Positions 23,210-30,965 of a DNA stretch of 64,000 nucleotides are shown in pieces. The stretch covers positions 62,001 to 126,000 of the forward strand of contig NZ_JACSET010000008.1 of NCBI RefSeq assembly GCF_014334325.1, given 5' to 3'. Below the pieces are notes generated by a model. The model saw only the letters and a list, made by a program, of their open reading frames with translations. It did not search any database and had not been told where the DNA came from. The stretch's first letter is position 1; each line of letters starts with the position of its first letter. Origin of the DNA: Treponema sp. Marseille-Q4130. GTDB lineage: Bacteria; Spirochaetota; Spirochaetia; Treponematales; Treponemataceae. The position numbers and the translations under genes are program-made.

Positions 23210-24942
23210 CGTTTTGCCTCCGCCGCATAGGTTTCGAGTTTATGCTGTGCGTTGTACATTGCCGCATAGTTCCCTTTCAGTTTTATCAATTCGTCATGCG
23301 TACCCGATTCAATAACATGTCCGCCGTCGAGCATGTATATGCGCGCGGCGTCGGAAACGTTCGACAGCTTGTGCGAAATCACGATGACGGTTTTCTTTTT
23401 TGCCAAAGCGTTGACGACGTCCATGATCATCGCTTCGCTTTCGGCATCGACGTTCGATGTCGCTTCGTCGAATATATAGACGGCACTGTCGTGGAGCAAT
23501 GCGCGGGCGAGTGCGAGACGTTGCCGCTGACCACCCGACAGATTGCCGCCCTTTTCCGAAAGTTCCGTTTTAAGCCCGTTTTGCGTTTGCAAAAAATCCC
23601 ACAAATTGACTTTTTGCAGAGCGCGCTGCATATCTTTTTCCGATGCACTTGCATTTCCCATGCGCAGATTGTATTCGACCGTTCCTTTGAAAATATAGCT
23701 TTCGTGCGTGACGAGCGTCGCCGCGCTCATGACGGCATCTTCGCGTATCGAAGAGAGTTCGGTTTTATTAAAACGGATGCTGCCCGAATAACCTTTGTTG
23801 CGCGTCATGATAAGAGATGCTATCGTACTTTTTCCCGAGCCCGATTTTCCGACGATTGCCGTGAGCGACTTCGGTTTGCACGAGAGCGACATGTTTTTCA
23901 ATACAGTCCGCTCGGGCGAATACGAAAACGAAACGCCGGAAAATTCTACGGCGACGGAAGAACCGGAAAGGACTGCGGCACGTTCGTCTTCTTCCGGCAG
24001 ATCGAGCAGGGTAAAAATTTTGTCCGAGGCTGCCATGCCGTTCATCGCGACGTGAAAAAAAGAACCGAGGAGGCGGAGCGGAATAAAAAATTCCGCGGCG
24101 AGCAGTACGATCATGAGGCAGCCGCCGAGCGTAACTTCTCCGCGTGCGAATTCGGCGAGCGCAATGATCATGCCGATTGCCGCTCCGCCGTACGCCATAA
24201 TGTCCATAACGCTCGTACTGTTCAACTGCATGGAAAGCACTTTCATCGTAATCCGTCTGAAGTTTTCGGCTTCCCTGTCCATTTCGGCCGCTTTTTGTTC
24301 ATCGGCGCGGTAGATTTTTAAAGTGGTCAGTCCCTGCAAATTTTCCAAAAAGCCGTCGCCGAGCTTTGCATAGAGCGCCCAGTATTTTCGCAAAAGGAAT
24401 TTTGCGATCTTCATAATGAGTACGATCGAAAGCGGAATGAGCGGTACGCACAAAAGCAGGACGGCGCTTGCCTTTACGCTGACAAAAGATAAAACCGCAA
24501 AGAGCGTTAAGGGCGCAAGCAAACTGTAGCCGAACTGCGAAAGGTATTTTCCGAAATAGATTTCAAGCTGTTCGACGCCGTCGGAAGCGAGCTGTACGAT
24601 TTCCGCAGTCGGCGCGGAACTCCGATATGAGGCACCCAAGCGCAAAAGTTTTTCGTACATATGCTTTCGAAGCGTTATTTTAACGTCGGCGCTCGCTTTG
24701 TAAGATGCGGCGACGTAGAAGCGGTCGGATACGAATCGGACGGCAAAGTAGCACAGCGCTGCCCCTGCGTACAGCGGGGCGAGAGGGGCGATCGGCTCAT
24801 GAACGAATAGTTTCTGCACGATATCGCTTATAAAAAAGACGATTGCTATTTGGCAGAGCAGCGAAATCCATTGGCAGAGCACTTGCAAAAAAACGAATTT
24901 TTTTGCGTGCGACAGCAATCGTATCAATCGAATTTTAATCAT
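23206..24942 (-). CDS. ABC half-transporter, first subunit (CydD-like/type IV fold)
   Basis: 578 residues with six membrane helices and an ATPase domain: Walker A GKSGSGKST, signature LSGGQRQR, Walker B VYIFDEATSNVD. The loop LQGLTTLKIYRADE and ENFRRITMKVL are typical of the CydD-like branch. It overlaps ygbA by eight bases and its partner by four. Substrate unknown: candidates are a siderophore or haem (imported after TonB-dependent uptake) or an exported thiol or haem compound. Confidence 0.88.
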   Translation of the reverse strand: MIKIRLIRLLSHAKKFVFLQVLCQWISLLCQIAIVFFISDIVQKLFVHEPIAPLAPLYAGAALCYFAVRFVSDRFYVAASYKASADVKITLRKHMYEKLLRLGASYRSSAPTAEIVQLASDGVEQLEIYFGKYLSQFGYSLLAPLTLFAVLSFVSVKASAVLLLCVPLIPLSIVLIMKIAKFLLRKYWALYAKLGDGFLENLQGLTTLKIYRADEQKAAEMDREAENFRRITMKVLSMQLNSTSVMDIMAYGGAAIGMIIALAEFARGEVTLGGCLMIVLLAAEFFIPLRLLGSFFHVAMNGMAASDKIFTLLDLPEEDERAAVLSGSSVAVEFSGVSFSYSPERTVLKNMSLSCKPKSLTAIVGKSGSGKSTIASLIMTRNKGYSGSIRFNKTELSSIREDAVMSAATLVTHESYIFKGTVEYNLRMGNASASEKDMQRALQKVNLWDFLQTQNGLKTELSEKGGNLSGGQRQRLALARALLHDSAVYIFDEATSNVDAESEAMIMDVVNALAKKKTVIVISHKLSNVSDAARIYMLDGGHVIESGTHDELIKLKGNYAAMYNAQHKLETYAAEAKR

Positions 24943-25270
24943 GCGTTTTTCCTGTTTGCATGCCGACGATTATGTGCTTTATGACAAGGATCGGGTGATA
25001 TAAAAATATCCGCGGTCCCGAAAACCGCATAACCGTTTTGATTTTATTTCTCTTTTCCTGCGAATAACAGTGCGCTTTGCATGCGGAGCAAAATGTCTTT
25101 TCCCTCATAAACGGACACTTGTCGATCTTTCCGACCGCGTACTCATACAGCGCGCCGCACTCGGAACACAGGGTATTCTTTCTGCCGTGCTTTTTCCTGC
25201 AATACAGCCGTATCATTTCTCCGATGATTTTCTTTTCGTGCGCCGTTTTTGTTTCGGTGGAGTTACCCAT
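24935..25270 (-). CDS. YgbA-family (nitrous oxide-stimulated promoter family) protein
   Basis: 111 residues, cysteine-rich. It matches the YgbA family pattern: EMIRLYCRKKH, LCSECGALYEYA, KCPF, FCSACKAHCY, and the closing block VMRFSGPRIFLYHPILVIKH. The cysteine pairs suggest a metal or Fe-S site. In enterobacteria ygbA belongs to the nitric-oxide (NsrR) regulon; its biochemical role remains poorly defined. Here it leads an operon with two ABC subunits and a DUF454 protein, divergent from a Fur-like/TonB operon. The transcript is predicted to be leaderless. Confidence 0.85.
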   Translation of the reverse strand: MGNSTETKTAHEKKIIGEMIRLYCRKKHGRKNTLCSECGALYEYAVGKIDKCPFMREKTFCSACKAHCYSQEKRNKIKTVMRFSGPRIFLYHPILVIKHIIVGMQTGKTHD

Positions 25271-25278
25271 TGCTAACG

Positions 25279-25307
25279 ATACTAGCGGATAAACTTTTCC
25301 GCGTCAA
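25279..25307 (-). promoter_or_regulatory. Leaderless promoter of the ygbA-ABC operon
   Basis: Minus strand TTGACG (25302-25307), 17 bases, TAGTAT (25279-25284), eight bases, ATG 25270. It lies back to back with the Fur-like promoter, about 10 bases between the two -35 boxes. Confidence 0.7.
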
Positions 25308-25315
25308 TCAATCTC

Positions 25316-25344
25316 TTGACATATCCCGATTTAAATAATAGCAT
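25316..25344 (+). promoter_or_regulatory. Promoter of the Fur-like/exbBD/tonB operon
   Basis: TTGACA (25316-25321), 17 bases, TAGCAT (25339-25344). The predicted start is near 25351, inside the dyad region that follows. Confidence 0.7.
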
Positions 25345-25346
25345 AG

Positions 25347-25373
25347 GATAACAATAGTTAGTTATAGACAACT
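25347..25373. promoter_or_regulatory. Overlapping dyads, probable metalloregulator operator
   Basis: ATAAC-N8-GTTAT (25347-25364 region) overlaps AGTTA-N8-CAACT (25356-25373), a one-mismatch version of the AGTTA-N8-TAACT dyad at 27538 and 38679. It covers the expected transcription start of the Fur-like operon. Confidence 0.5.
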
Positions 25374-25409
25374 CCTGAAAATCTACACGATTTTTTGGAG
25401 ATTCTCGAT

Positions 25410-25430
25410 ATGTTTTTGAAACTGCTATGA
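25410..25430 (+). CDS. Possible six-residue leader peptide
   Basis: ATG 25410 is preceded by GGAG (25397-25400) at good spacing and encodes MFLKLL, with TGA overlapping the ATG of the Fur-like gene (ATGA). The Fur-like start itself has no RBS, so translation could be coupled to this mini-ORF. Speculative; coding cannot be proved at this length. Confidence 0.3.
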   Translation: MFLKLL

Positions 25431-25699
25431 AATATCTATTTAAAGAAATACTTGCATCTTTCAGAGAACACGGAATGCGTGTTACAAGTCAGCGCAAACG
25501 GCTCGTTTCGATTATATTGCAGAATCCCGATTTATCACCGAAAGAAATTTTTTACATCGCACAGAAAAAAGACAGTTCGATCGGGCGGGCAACCGTATAT
25601 CGGCTCATTCGTTTGCTTCAGGAACTCGGCTATATCGGGCGTCACTATATTAAAATCGTGCCGAACCGAAACGCTCCGGCTGCTTCGTTTCCGACGTAG
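25427..25699 (+). CDS. Fur-like regulator, DNA-binding domain only
   Basis: 90 residues. The N-terminal winged helix of the Fur family is clear: MRVTSQRKRLVSIIL, PKEIFYIAQKK and the recognition region SIGRATVYRLIRLLQELGYIG. Normal Fur proteins have about 140-150 residues; the C-terminal dimerisation and metal-binding domain (HHDH/CxxC) is missing and the protein ends NAPAASFPT. No frameshifted continuation was found in the next 55 bases. It could bind DNA as a shortened regulator, or be a decaying gene. First gene of the exbB-exbD-tonB operon. Confidence 0.72.
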   Translation: MKYLFKEILASFREHGMRVTSQRKRLVSIILQNPDLSPKEIFYIAQKKDSSIGRATVYRLIRLLQELGYIGRHYIKIVPNRNAPAASFPT

Positions 25700-25754
25700 A
25701 GTCTTCTTAAGTGAATGTGAATACATGCAACGATAAGGAAAATCGGGTGTCGTT

Positions 25755-26294
25755 ATGAGATTGATCGAATTTATTAATTTGGGCGGGCCTATCAACTGGG
25801 TGCTTGCCGTAATTTTGTGTTTTTGTTTTTGCCAATGTCTCGAACGCGGCATATATTTTTTCCAAACGCGCAAAGGTTCGAAAAACGACGTAGTGAAGCG
25901 CCTGCAGGAAAAGACGTCCGCCGTTGCCGCATTGCCGGAGGGGCAGCGCCGTACGGAACTTGTCAAAGAAAGTACGCTTTTGTATTACGAAATGAACCGC
26001 GGGCTGTGGCTGCTCAATTTTATCAGCGCGGTCTCGCCTTCGATAGGGCTGCTCGGCACGGTTACCGGTCTTATCGGCTCGTTTTCCAAGATGGCGGAAG
26101 TGGGCGCAGCGGTGAATATTCAGGATTTGTCCGGCGGCATTTGGGAAGCGATGCTCACGACGGCGTTCGGCATGATCATTTCAATACCGGCGCTCCTGTG
26201 CTACCGCACGTTCAAGCGTATCATCGAAAAACGCATGATGTTTATGCAGCTGTACGGCGAAGAAACCGAGCGGAAAGCATCGGGAGGCAAATAA
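25755..26294 (+). CDS. exbB: ExbB/TolQ-family proton channel
   Basis: 179 residues with three membrane helices: an N-terminal one (about 12-32), and two near the C-terminus flanking the conserved LLGTVTGLIGSF and LTTAFGMIISIPALLCY blocks. Forms the pentameric motor with ExbD that energises TonB by the proton gradient at the inner membrane. Ends in TAATG overlap with exbD. Context identifies it as ExbB rather than TolQ or MotA. Confidence 0.92.
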   Translation: MRLIEFINLGGPINWVLAVILCFCFCQCLERGIYFFQTRKGSKNDVVKRLQEKTSAVAALPEGQRRTELVKESTLLYYEMNRGLWLLNFISAVSPSIGLLGTVTGLIGSFSKMAEVGAAVNIQDLSGGIWEAMLTTAFGMIISIPALLCYRTFKRIIEKRMMFMQLYGEETERKASGGK

Positions 26295-26698
26295 TGTTCG
26301 GCCCCGATGCTTTTTCCCGCTATGACGAAGAGCTTGTCGTAAACATAACGTCGCTCATCGACGTCATCTTTATTTTGCTCATTTTTTTTATGGTGTCGAC
26401 CCAATTCAAAAGGAGCTCTTTGCCGCTCGACTTGCCGAGAAGCGAAGACGCGACGCAGGAGCGCAATACGACGAAGGTGCTCGCCGTTACCGCCGACAGA
26501 ATGGAATTGGACGGCGACAGTATAACGCTTGAAGCGCTCGAGGATACGCTTTCATCTCTGTATGCGCGGGAACCGGAGCTTGCGCTTTCGCTCGAATGCG
26601 AACGGACGGTCGAGTTCGAACGGATCGTGCAGATATTGACAAAGGTGCAGGCCGCGGGGATCAGCCGCATAGGTATCGTGCATGAGCCGCTGGATTAG
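26294..26698 (+). CDS. exbD: ExbD/TolR-family protein
   Basis: 134 residues: short cytoplasmic N-terminus, one membrane helix with the essential aspartate in NITSLIDVIFILLIFFMVSTQF, then a periplasmic domain ending in a TolR-like fold (KVQAAGISRIGIVHEP). Start ATG 26294 overlaps the exbB stop by one base; a much longer upstream reading frame overlapping exbB is rejected. The 3' end overlaps tonB by 17 bases. Confidence 0.92.
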   Translation: MFGPDAFSRYDEELVVNITSLIDVIFILLIFFMVSTQFKRSSLPLDLPRSEDATQERNTTKVLAVTADRMELDGDSITLEALEDTLSSLYAREPELALSLECERTVEFERIVQILTKVQAAGISRIGIVHEPLD

Positions 26699-27365
26699 CT
26701 CCGCTCTGTGTACGCTCGCAATCGTTGCAGTGCTGTTTTGCCTGCCCTTTTGGGGTATACGGAGCGCTTCGTCGTCTCAAGCGTCGATCGTGTCGGATAC
26801 GACGGTGTCGAACGTGCGTATCGTGCAGCGTGCGGCAAAAAAAGCGCCGGCAGCCGTGCACAATAAAAGCGTTCCCGCAGTTCCGGCAACGCCGGTCGAA
26901 ACGATCCCTTCTTCGAAGATAGAAACACCTGCCGAAGAACTCGAGCAAACCGAAGAGCCCGCTGCGGAAGCGACCGAAGCGACCGATGAAAGCTCGTCGG
27001 CGGATGCGAACGAAACTACGGCAAGCGATGCGGCGGATACGGGCGGCACAGTCGATTCGTTTTCTCATACGCAGGGAGCGAAAGCGGCAGCAACGTATAA
27101 ATCCTATGTGCTCGGGCGTATCGCATCGAAAAAAACATACCCCTACGCCGCCCGTTCAAGCGGCTTGGAGGGGAAAGTGCGCGCACGGATCGTCATCAAT
27201 CCCGACGGAACGCTTGCCGAAGCTGTCATCCTCGAACCGTCGGAATACGACGTTTTGAACAACGCGTGTCTCGCCGCGATAAACAAATCCGCCCCGTTCA
27301 GAAAAATGACGAGCGGAGCAAGCGCAATGACGCTTTCGTTTGTCATGGATTTTTCGCTGCACTGA
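26682..27365 (+). CDS. tonB: TonB energy-transducing protein
   Basis: 227 residues: N-terminal membrane anchor (about 4-27), a long periplasmic spacer rich in Glu, Ala and Thr (about 65-125, acidic in place of the usual Pro/Lys repeats), then a TonB C-terminal domain (about 135-227) with YPYAARSSGLEGKVRARIVINPDG and APFRKM, in parts. It links ExbBD to the receptor plug across the periplasm. The acidic spacer is unusual. It begins within exbD. Confidence 0.9.
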   Translation: MSRWISSALCTLAIVAVLFCLPFWGIRSASSSQASIVSDTTVSNVRIVQRAAKKAPAAVHNKSVPAVPATPVETIPSSKIETPAEELEQTEEPAAEATEATDESSSADANETTASDAADTGGTVDSFSHTQGAKAAATYKSYVLGRIASKKTYPYAARSSGLEGKVRARIVINPDGTLAEAVILEPSEYDVLNNACLAAINKSAPFRKMTSGASAMTLSFVMDFSLH

Positions 27366-27372
27366 GCGCAGC

Positions 27373-27411
27373 GAACGGCGCGAGTCGGCGAACGGCGCGA
27401 GTCGGCGAACG
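27373..27411 (+). repeat. 17-bp tandem repeat after tonB
   Basis: GAACGGCGCGAGTCGGC occurs twice in a row and begins a third time (GAACGACG). Located just after the tonB stop codon. No known function. Confidence 0.8.
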
Positions 27412-27505
27412 ACGTTTTCGCCGAAAGCGTGGTTGTGTCGGCGGCGGTTTCAATCGGTCGCGTTTCGGTTTTGTTGATATTTTTTCTCAATAAAGCGGAA
27501 TTGTA

Positions 27506-27534
27506 TTGCATGAAACGTAAAAATCCTTTACATA
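27506..27534 (+). promoter_or_regulatory. Promoter of the TonB-dependent receptor gene
   Basis: TTGCAT (27506-27511), 17 bases, TACATA (27529-27534). Predicted start about 27541, inside the dyad that follows. Confidence 0.55.
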
Positions 27535-27536
27535 GT

Positions 27537-27556
27537 AAGTTAGCATAAACTAACTA
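27537..27556. promoter_or_regulatory. Dyad AGTTAG-N6-CTAACT, probable iron/metal operator
   Basis: AAGTTAGCATAA plus ACTAACT forms a near-perfect inverted repeat directly at the predicted start site of the receptor gene. The 12-base core AAGTTAGCATAA recurs exactly (opposite strand) at 38686-38697 upstream of the ZIP and RND genes. Confidence 0.65.
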
Positions 27557-27572
27557 AAATCGGGGTAAACCT

Positions 27573-29612
27573 TTGAAGCGATATATTTTTTTCCATATTG
27601 CGATTGCGATTTTTTCGGCATCGCTTTTATGTTCGCAGGAAGCGGAAGACGATGTCATCGTCGTCGATGCGGAAAAGATCGAACAGACTATGGACGATGC
27701 CGTCGAACAAAAAAAAGTGATCACAACCGATGATATACGGAAGTCCGGATCGAAAACCGTCGGCGACGCTTTGAAAACGCTGCCCGATGTTACGGTGAGC
27801 GCGGCGACGGCGGGCAATGCGAACGAATCCGTCACTATGCAGGGACTCGGCAACGGCTACGTCAAAATCATGATAGACGGCGTGAGCGTTTCGACGGACA
27901 TATCCGGATCTACGCCGATATTTCAGATCCCCGTCGAAAACATCGAACGCATCGAAGTCATCAAGGGTGCGGATTCCGTTTTGTACGGAAGCGATGCGAT
28001 GGGCGGCGTCATCAATATCATAACTAAACGCGAGCAGACGGCGGATGAAAAAGAGACGGCGGACAGTTCGAAAAAAAACGATCTGAAAATGTCGGGCAGC
28101 GTTACCCATGAAATCGGCTTTATGCCGCTCGTACTCGGCTGGAAAAATTATATCGCCGGAAATTTTTCCGTTTCGGGAAAGCATATTTCGAATACGTTGA
28201 TCGGCAGTTTTGATTATAATCCCGGTAGAGAAAAAAAGACGGAAGACGCTCTTGCCGGAAAAATCAGCTATTATAAAGGTACGCGGAAAATACTCGGCTT
28301 TGTGCGGGATACGCTTACATGGAACGATGTGTGGGGTTCAATCGGAGCATACGGAGTGTACAGCGGTTCGCACCAGATAAGCAATTATACGAAGACGGGA
28401 TTCGACAAAGGCACAGATATGATTTACACCGCGCACCGCGGCGAATTCGGTTTTACGGGAAAATATATTTGGAACGACAAACTGTATGCCGACGGCTTCC
28501 TTACGGGGAAACTGTATTTTATGGATACCGTTTACAACGTAAAGGCCGGCATCCACTCTTCTTCAACCGGAACGCATTCGAATTCTTTTGATGCCGAACA
28601 CGATGTGCGCCTTCACTGGAAACCGAATACGATCAACGATATCACGCTGGGCGCAAATATCGACTTGGAATCCATGTCGGGTACCTTGCTCGACAATCGC
28701 AAATACGCCTTGGAAACTGCGCTCTTTGCGCAGGACAGCATTGCGCTTTTCGATAAAAAACTCACGCTCGTGCCCGGCGTCCGCTTCGATGTTTCGCCGA
28801 GCGTTCAGGGGAGCGGCGCCCTCTTTATGGCGACGCCGAAGTTCGGCATAAAATACAATCCGAGTGAAAAAACGGCGCTCCGCTTCAGTTACGGCATGGG
28901 CTATAAAATCCCTACGCTGAAAGAAAAATATTGGATTTTCAAACACAGCTATGCGCCAGGAGCCGGAAACTTTATCCTCTACGGAAATCGGAATCTTCTG
29001 CCTGAAACGTCGCACAGCTTCAATATCGGAGTCGAGCAAAACGTAAAAAATCTTTTTAAAGTTTCCGCAGGCGGCTATTTCAACTATATACAGAACCTCA
29101 TAGACAGCGTCGTTATAGACGGCGTTTCTTCCCCGCAAATACGCGAATACCGAAACGTGGATACGGCAGTAACCTACGGCGGCGATATTTCCGTAAGTTC
29201 CGAAATGGACAGGTTTACCGTAAAAACCGGCTACGCATACACCGGAGCGAAATTTTTCGACAAAGAAAGCAGCGGCTGGGAAGACCTCGCGCTCCGCGTC
29301 GCGCATAGAGTGACCGCGTACGTCGCATACCGTATCCCCGTCATAGAAACGACGGCCGCTTTGAACCTGCAGTGGAATTCGCCGCAGCTTTTGACCGCAA
29401 AAAGCGGCTACTATACGCCCGATTACTTTATGGTCGGCTTCGACGTTTCGAAAAAGTTTTTGGATGAAAAACTTGAAGTGTACGCGGGTTTGGATAATAT
29501 GCTGAACAACGTCCACTTTATAAAAGGAAGCAATAACGAAACGCAGGAGTATTATTACGGACTCGCCGAAGGGATCGGACTGCGTGTCGGCGGGAGATAT
29601 AAATTCAATTAA
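27573..29612 (+). CDS. TonB-dependent outer-membrane receptor
   Basis: 679 residues: signal peptide (about 1-21), an N-terminal plug (about 50-155) with ITTDDIRKSGSKTVGDALKTLPDV, IMIDGVSV, and IERIEVIKGADSVLYGSDAMGGVINI in parts, then a 22-strand type barrel ending in a terminal aromatic (YKFN). It moves a scarce ligand such as haem, siderophore, cobalamin or metal chelate across the outer membrane using TonB. A TonB box may be DDVIVVDA near residue 27. Has its own promoter and dyad. No haem-receptor FRAP/NPNL motif was seen, so the ligand is open. Confidence 0.93.
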   Translation: MKRYIFFHIAIAIFSASLLCSQEAEDDVIVVDAEKIEQTMDDAVEQKKVITTDDIRKSGSKTVGDALKTLPDVTVSAATAGNANESVTMQGLGNGYVKIMIDGVSVSTDISGSTPIFQIPVENIERIEVIKGADSVLYGSDAMGGVINIITKREQTADEKETADSSKKNDLKMSGSVTHEIGFMPLVLGWKNYIAGNFSVSGKHISNTLIGSFDYNPGREKKTEDALAGKISYYKGTRKILGFVRDTLTWNDVWGSIGAYGVYSGSHQISNYTKTGFDKGTDMIYTAHRGEFGFTGKYIWNDKLYADGFLTGKLYFMDTVYNVKAGIHSSSTGTHSNSFDAEHDVRLHWKPNTINDITLGANIDLESMSGTLLDNRKYALETALFAQDSIALFDKKLTLVPGVRFDVSPSVQGSGALFMATPKFGIKYNPSEKTALRFSYGMGYKIPTLKEKYWIFKHSYAPGAGNFILYGNRNLLPETSHSFNIGVEQNVKNLFKVSAGGYFNYIQNLIDSVVIDGVSSPQIREYRNVDTAVTYGGDISVSSEMDRFTVKTGYAYTGAKFFDKESSGWEDLALRVAHRVTAYVAYRIPVIETTAALNLQWNSPQLLTAKSGYYTPDYFMVGFDVSKKFLDEKLEVYAGLDNMLNNVHFIKGSNNETQEYYYGLAEGIGLRVGGRYKFN

Positions 29613-29631
29613 ATTGGTTTATAGGTATGTT

Positions 29632-30609
29632 ATGAAAAAACGACTATACGGATTTTTTGCCGCGGCGGCGCTCGCTTCTTCTTTGCTCTGCGTTTCCTGT
29701 GACGCGATTGCGGACGCTTTTAAAGATGAAACGCTTGAACCTGTCGATATTTCCGAACTCTACGGTTACACGTATTACGGAAGCATTACGCCTTCGGGCG
29801 GTACCACGCTCAAGCCTGCGCTCACGATTTATAACAGCGATCGGCTCGATTGGAATATGAGCGTCAACGGCATGACCAACAATCAATTCTATTATTATTC
29901 GGTAAAAAATTCCAAAAACAATTATACGCTGTATTGGTTTGGCGGCGCGGATTCCGTTGCGGCAATGGCGAAGGACGCTTCAAAAGCCGCGATGACGGTT
30001 CAAATCGGCATAAACAGTACGGACGGGATCACCATTTTGCTTACGGGCGACGGGCTTACAGGCATAGGCGCGATGTCGAATACGCGCGTTCCCATGTCAC
30101 GTCAGGTGATGCTCGGCCGTGCGGAAAGAGTACCCGATATTGCATTCGATCCGAGCATTCAGGACGTAACGATTGAAATTCCGAGCGATGCTGCTGCGGC
30201 CGATTGGGGAGGGTCTGCTTCATATACGGGAACATTCGACTATTTGGTCGGACCGGGAGGAAGCACAGCGAGAGGACACGGAAGCTGCGGCGCCGGAATC
30301 GAACCGAAAATTACTCTTACGTCGGACGGAACTCACACGGTAAAGCTCGGTATGCACCGCTTTATCAATGGGTCAGGTATGACGATCGAAGCTTATGATA
30401 TTCCCGGCGTACGCGTGTCTGAAAAAGACGGTGTATATTATCTGAAGCGCGATCCGGCCGGTGTTCCTGCAAATATAGGTGGTGTATCTAAAACATTAAA
30501 CGATCTGACGGTTTGCGGAAAACTTGAAGGCGGCAAATTGACGCTGCGCGTCGAATTTAAGCCGGGCAGGATGCCGTTTCCGATTATTGAGATATTTACA
30601 GGCAATTAA
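29632..30609 (+). CDS. Lipoprotein downstream of the TonB receptor
   Basis: 325 residues with a lipoprotein signal (MKKRLYGFFAAAALASSLLCVSC; Cys23 probably lipidated, Cys20 possible). The mature part is rich in Gly, Thr and beta-type sequence, with YGYTYYGSITPSG and a C-terminal strand region (LEGGKLTLRVEFKPG). Family not recognised. It starts 19 bases after the receptor, so is almost surely cotranscribed and may be a surface partner that captures the ligand, like HmuY-type proteins. That role is inferred from position only. ATG 29632 was chosen for the signal peptide and an AGGT upstream. Confidence 0.82.
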   Translation: MKKRLYGFFAAAALASSLLCVSCDAIADAFKDETLEPVDISELYGYTYYGSITPSGGTTLKPALTIYNSDRLDWNMSVNGMTNNQFYYYSVKNSKNNYTLYWFGGADSVAAMAKDASKAAMTVQIGINSTDGITILLTGDGLTGIGAMSNTRVPMSRQVMLGRAERVPDIAFDPSIQDVTIEIPSDAAAADWGGSASYTGTFDYLVGPGGSTARGHGSCGAGIEPKITLTSDGTHTVKLGMHRFINGSGMTIEAYDIPGVRVSEKDGVYYLKRDPAGVPANIGGVSKTLNDLTVCGKLEGGKLTLRVEFKPGRMPFPIIEIFTGN

Positions 30610-30710
30610 ACGGAGTTTCCGTTTGGAAAAATATACTGCTTCGAAAGAAGCTGAAGGAGGTACGATAAAAAGCGCGTCTGAAATATCGCCGTCGCTGGAG
30701 TCTAGAGCCA

Positions 30711-30735
30711 AAAAACGCTGAAGCGTTTTTCTTTT
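30711..30735 (+). terminator. Rho-independent terminator
   Basis: AAAAACGC and GCGTTTTT pair around TGAA, followed by CTTTT. Ends the receptor-lipoprotein transcript. A further stem GCGATTTC/GAAATCGC (about 30748-30776) lies in the same 356-base gap. The rest of the gap shows no gene. Confidence 0.7.
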
Positions 30736-30910
30736 ATCGGAGACACTCGCGATTTCTGTGCATTGCTCGAAATCGCAGCGTTCTTATCTCGAGTTTGCTC
30801 GGATGTTTGCAGAAGACGTGTATACGTGGCGTTTCGATAAAAATCGCATGAATACGATACGCTTTATTTTGCAAACTCGACTATTGAATATGTGCGCACA
30901 CGCGCACGGC

Positions 30911-30953
30911 TAAAAACTTTTTCGAAAGTTGCAACTTTCTGCAAAAGTTTTTA
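30911..30953 (+). promoter_or_regulatory. Long near-perfect palindrome upstream of a lipoprotein RBS
   Basis: TAAAAACTTTT (30911-30921) pairs fully with AAAAGTTTTTA (30943-30953); the interior GAAAGTTGCAACTTTC (30924-30939) is itself a perfect palindrome. The RBS AGGAGG follows at 30955-30960. The RNA hairpin would sit right against the RBS, and could control stability or translation. Confidence 0.65.
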
Positions 30954-30965
30954 TAGGAGGTTTTT

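Noticed and set aside
25817-26698. Long 293-codon reading frame spanning exbB and exbD
   Set aside because: Its first 160 codons are a shadow of exbB with no protein logic; the ExbD start at 26294 is clear.
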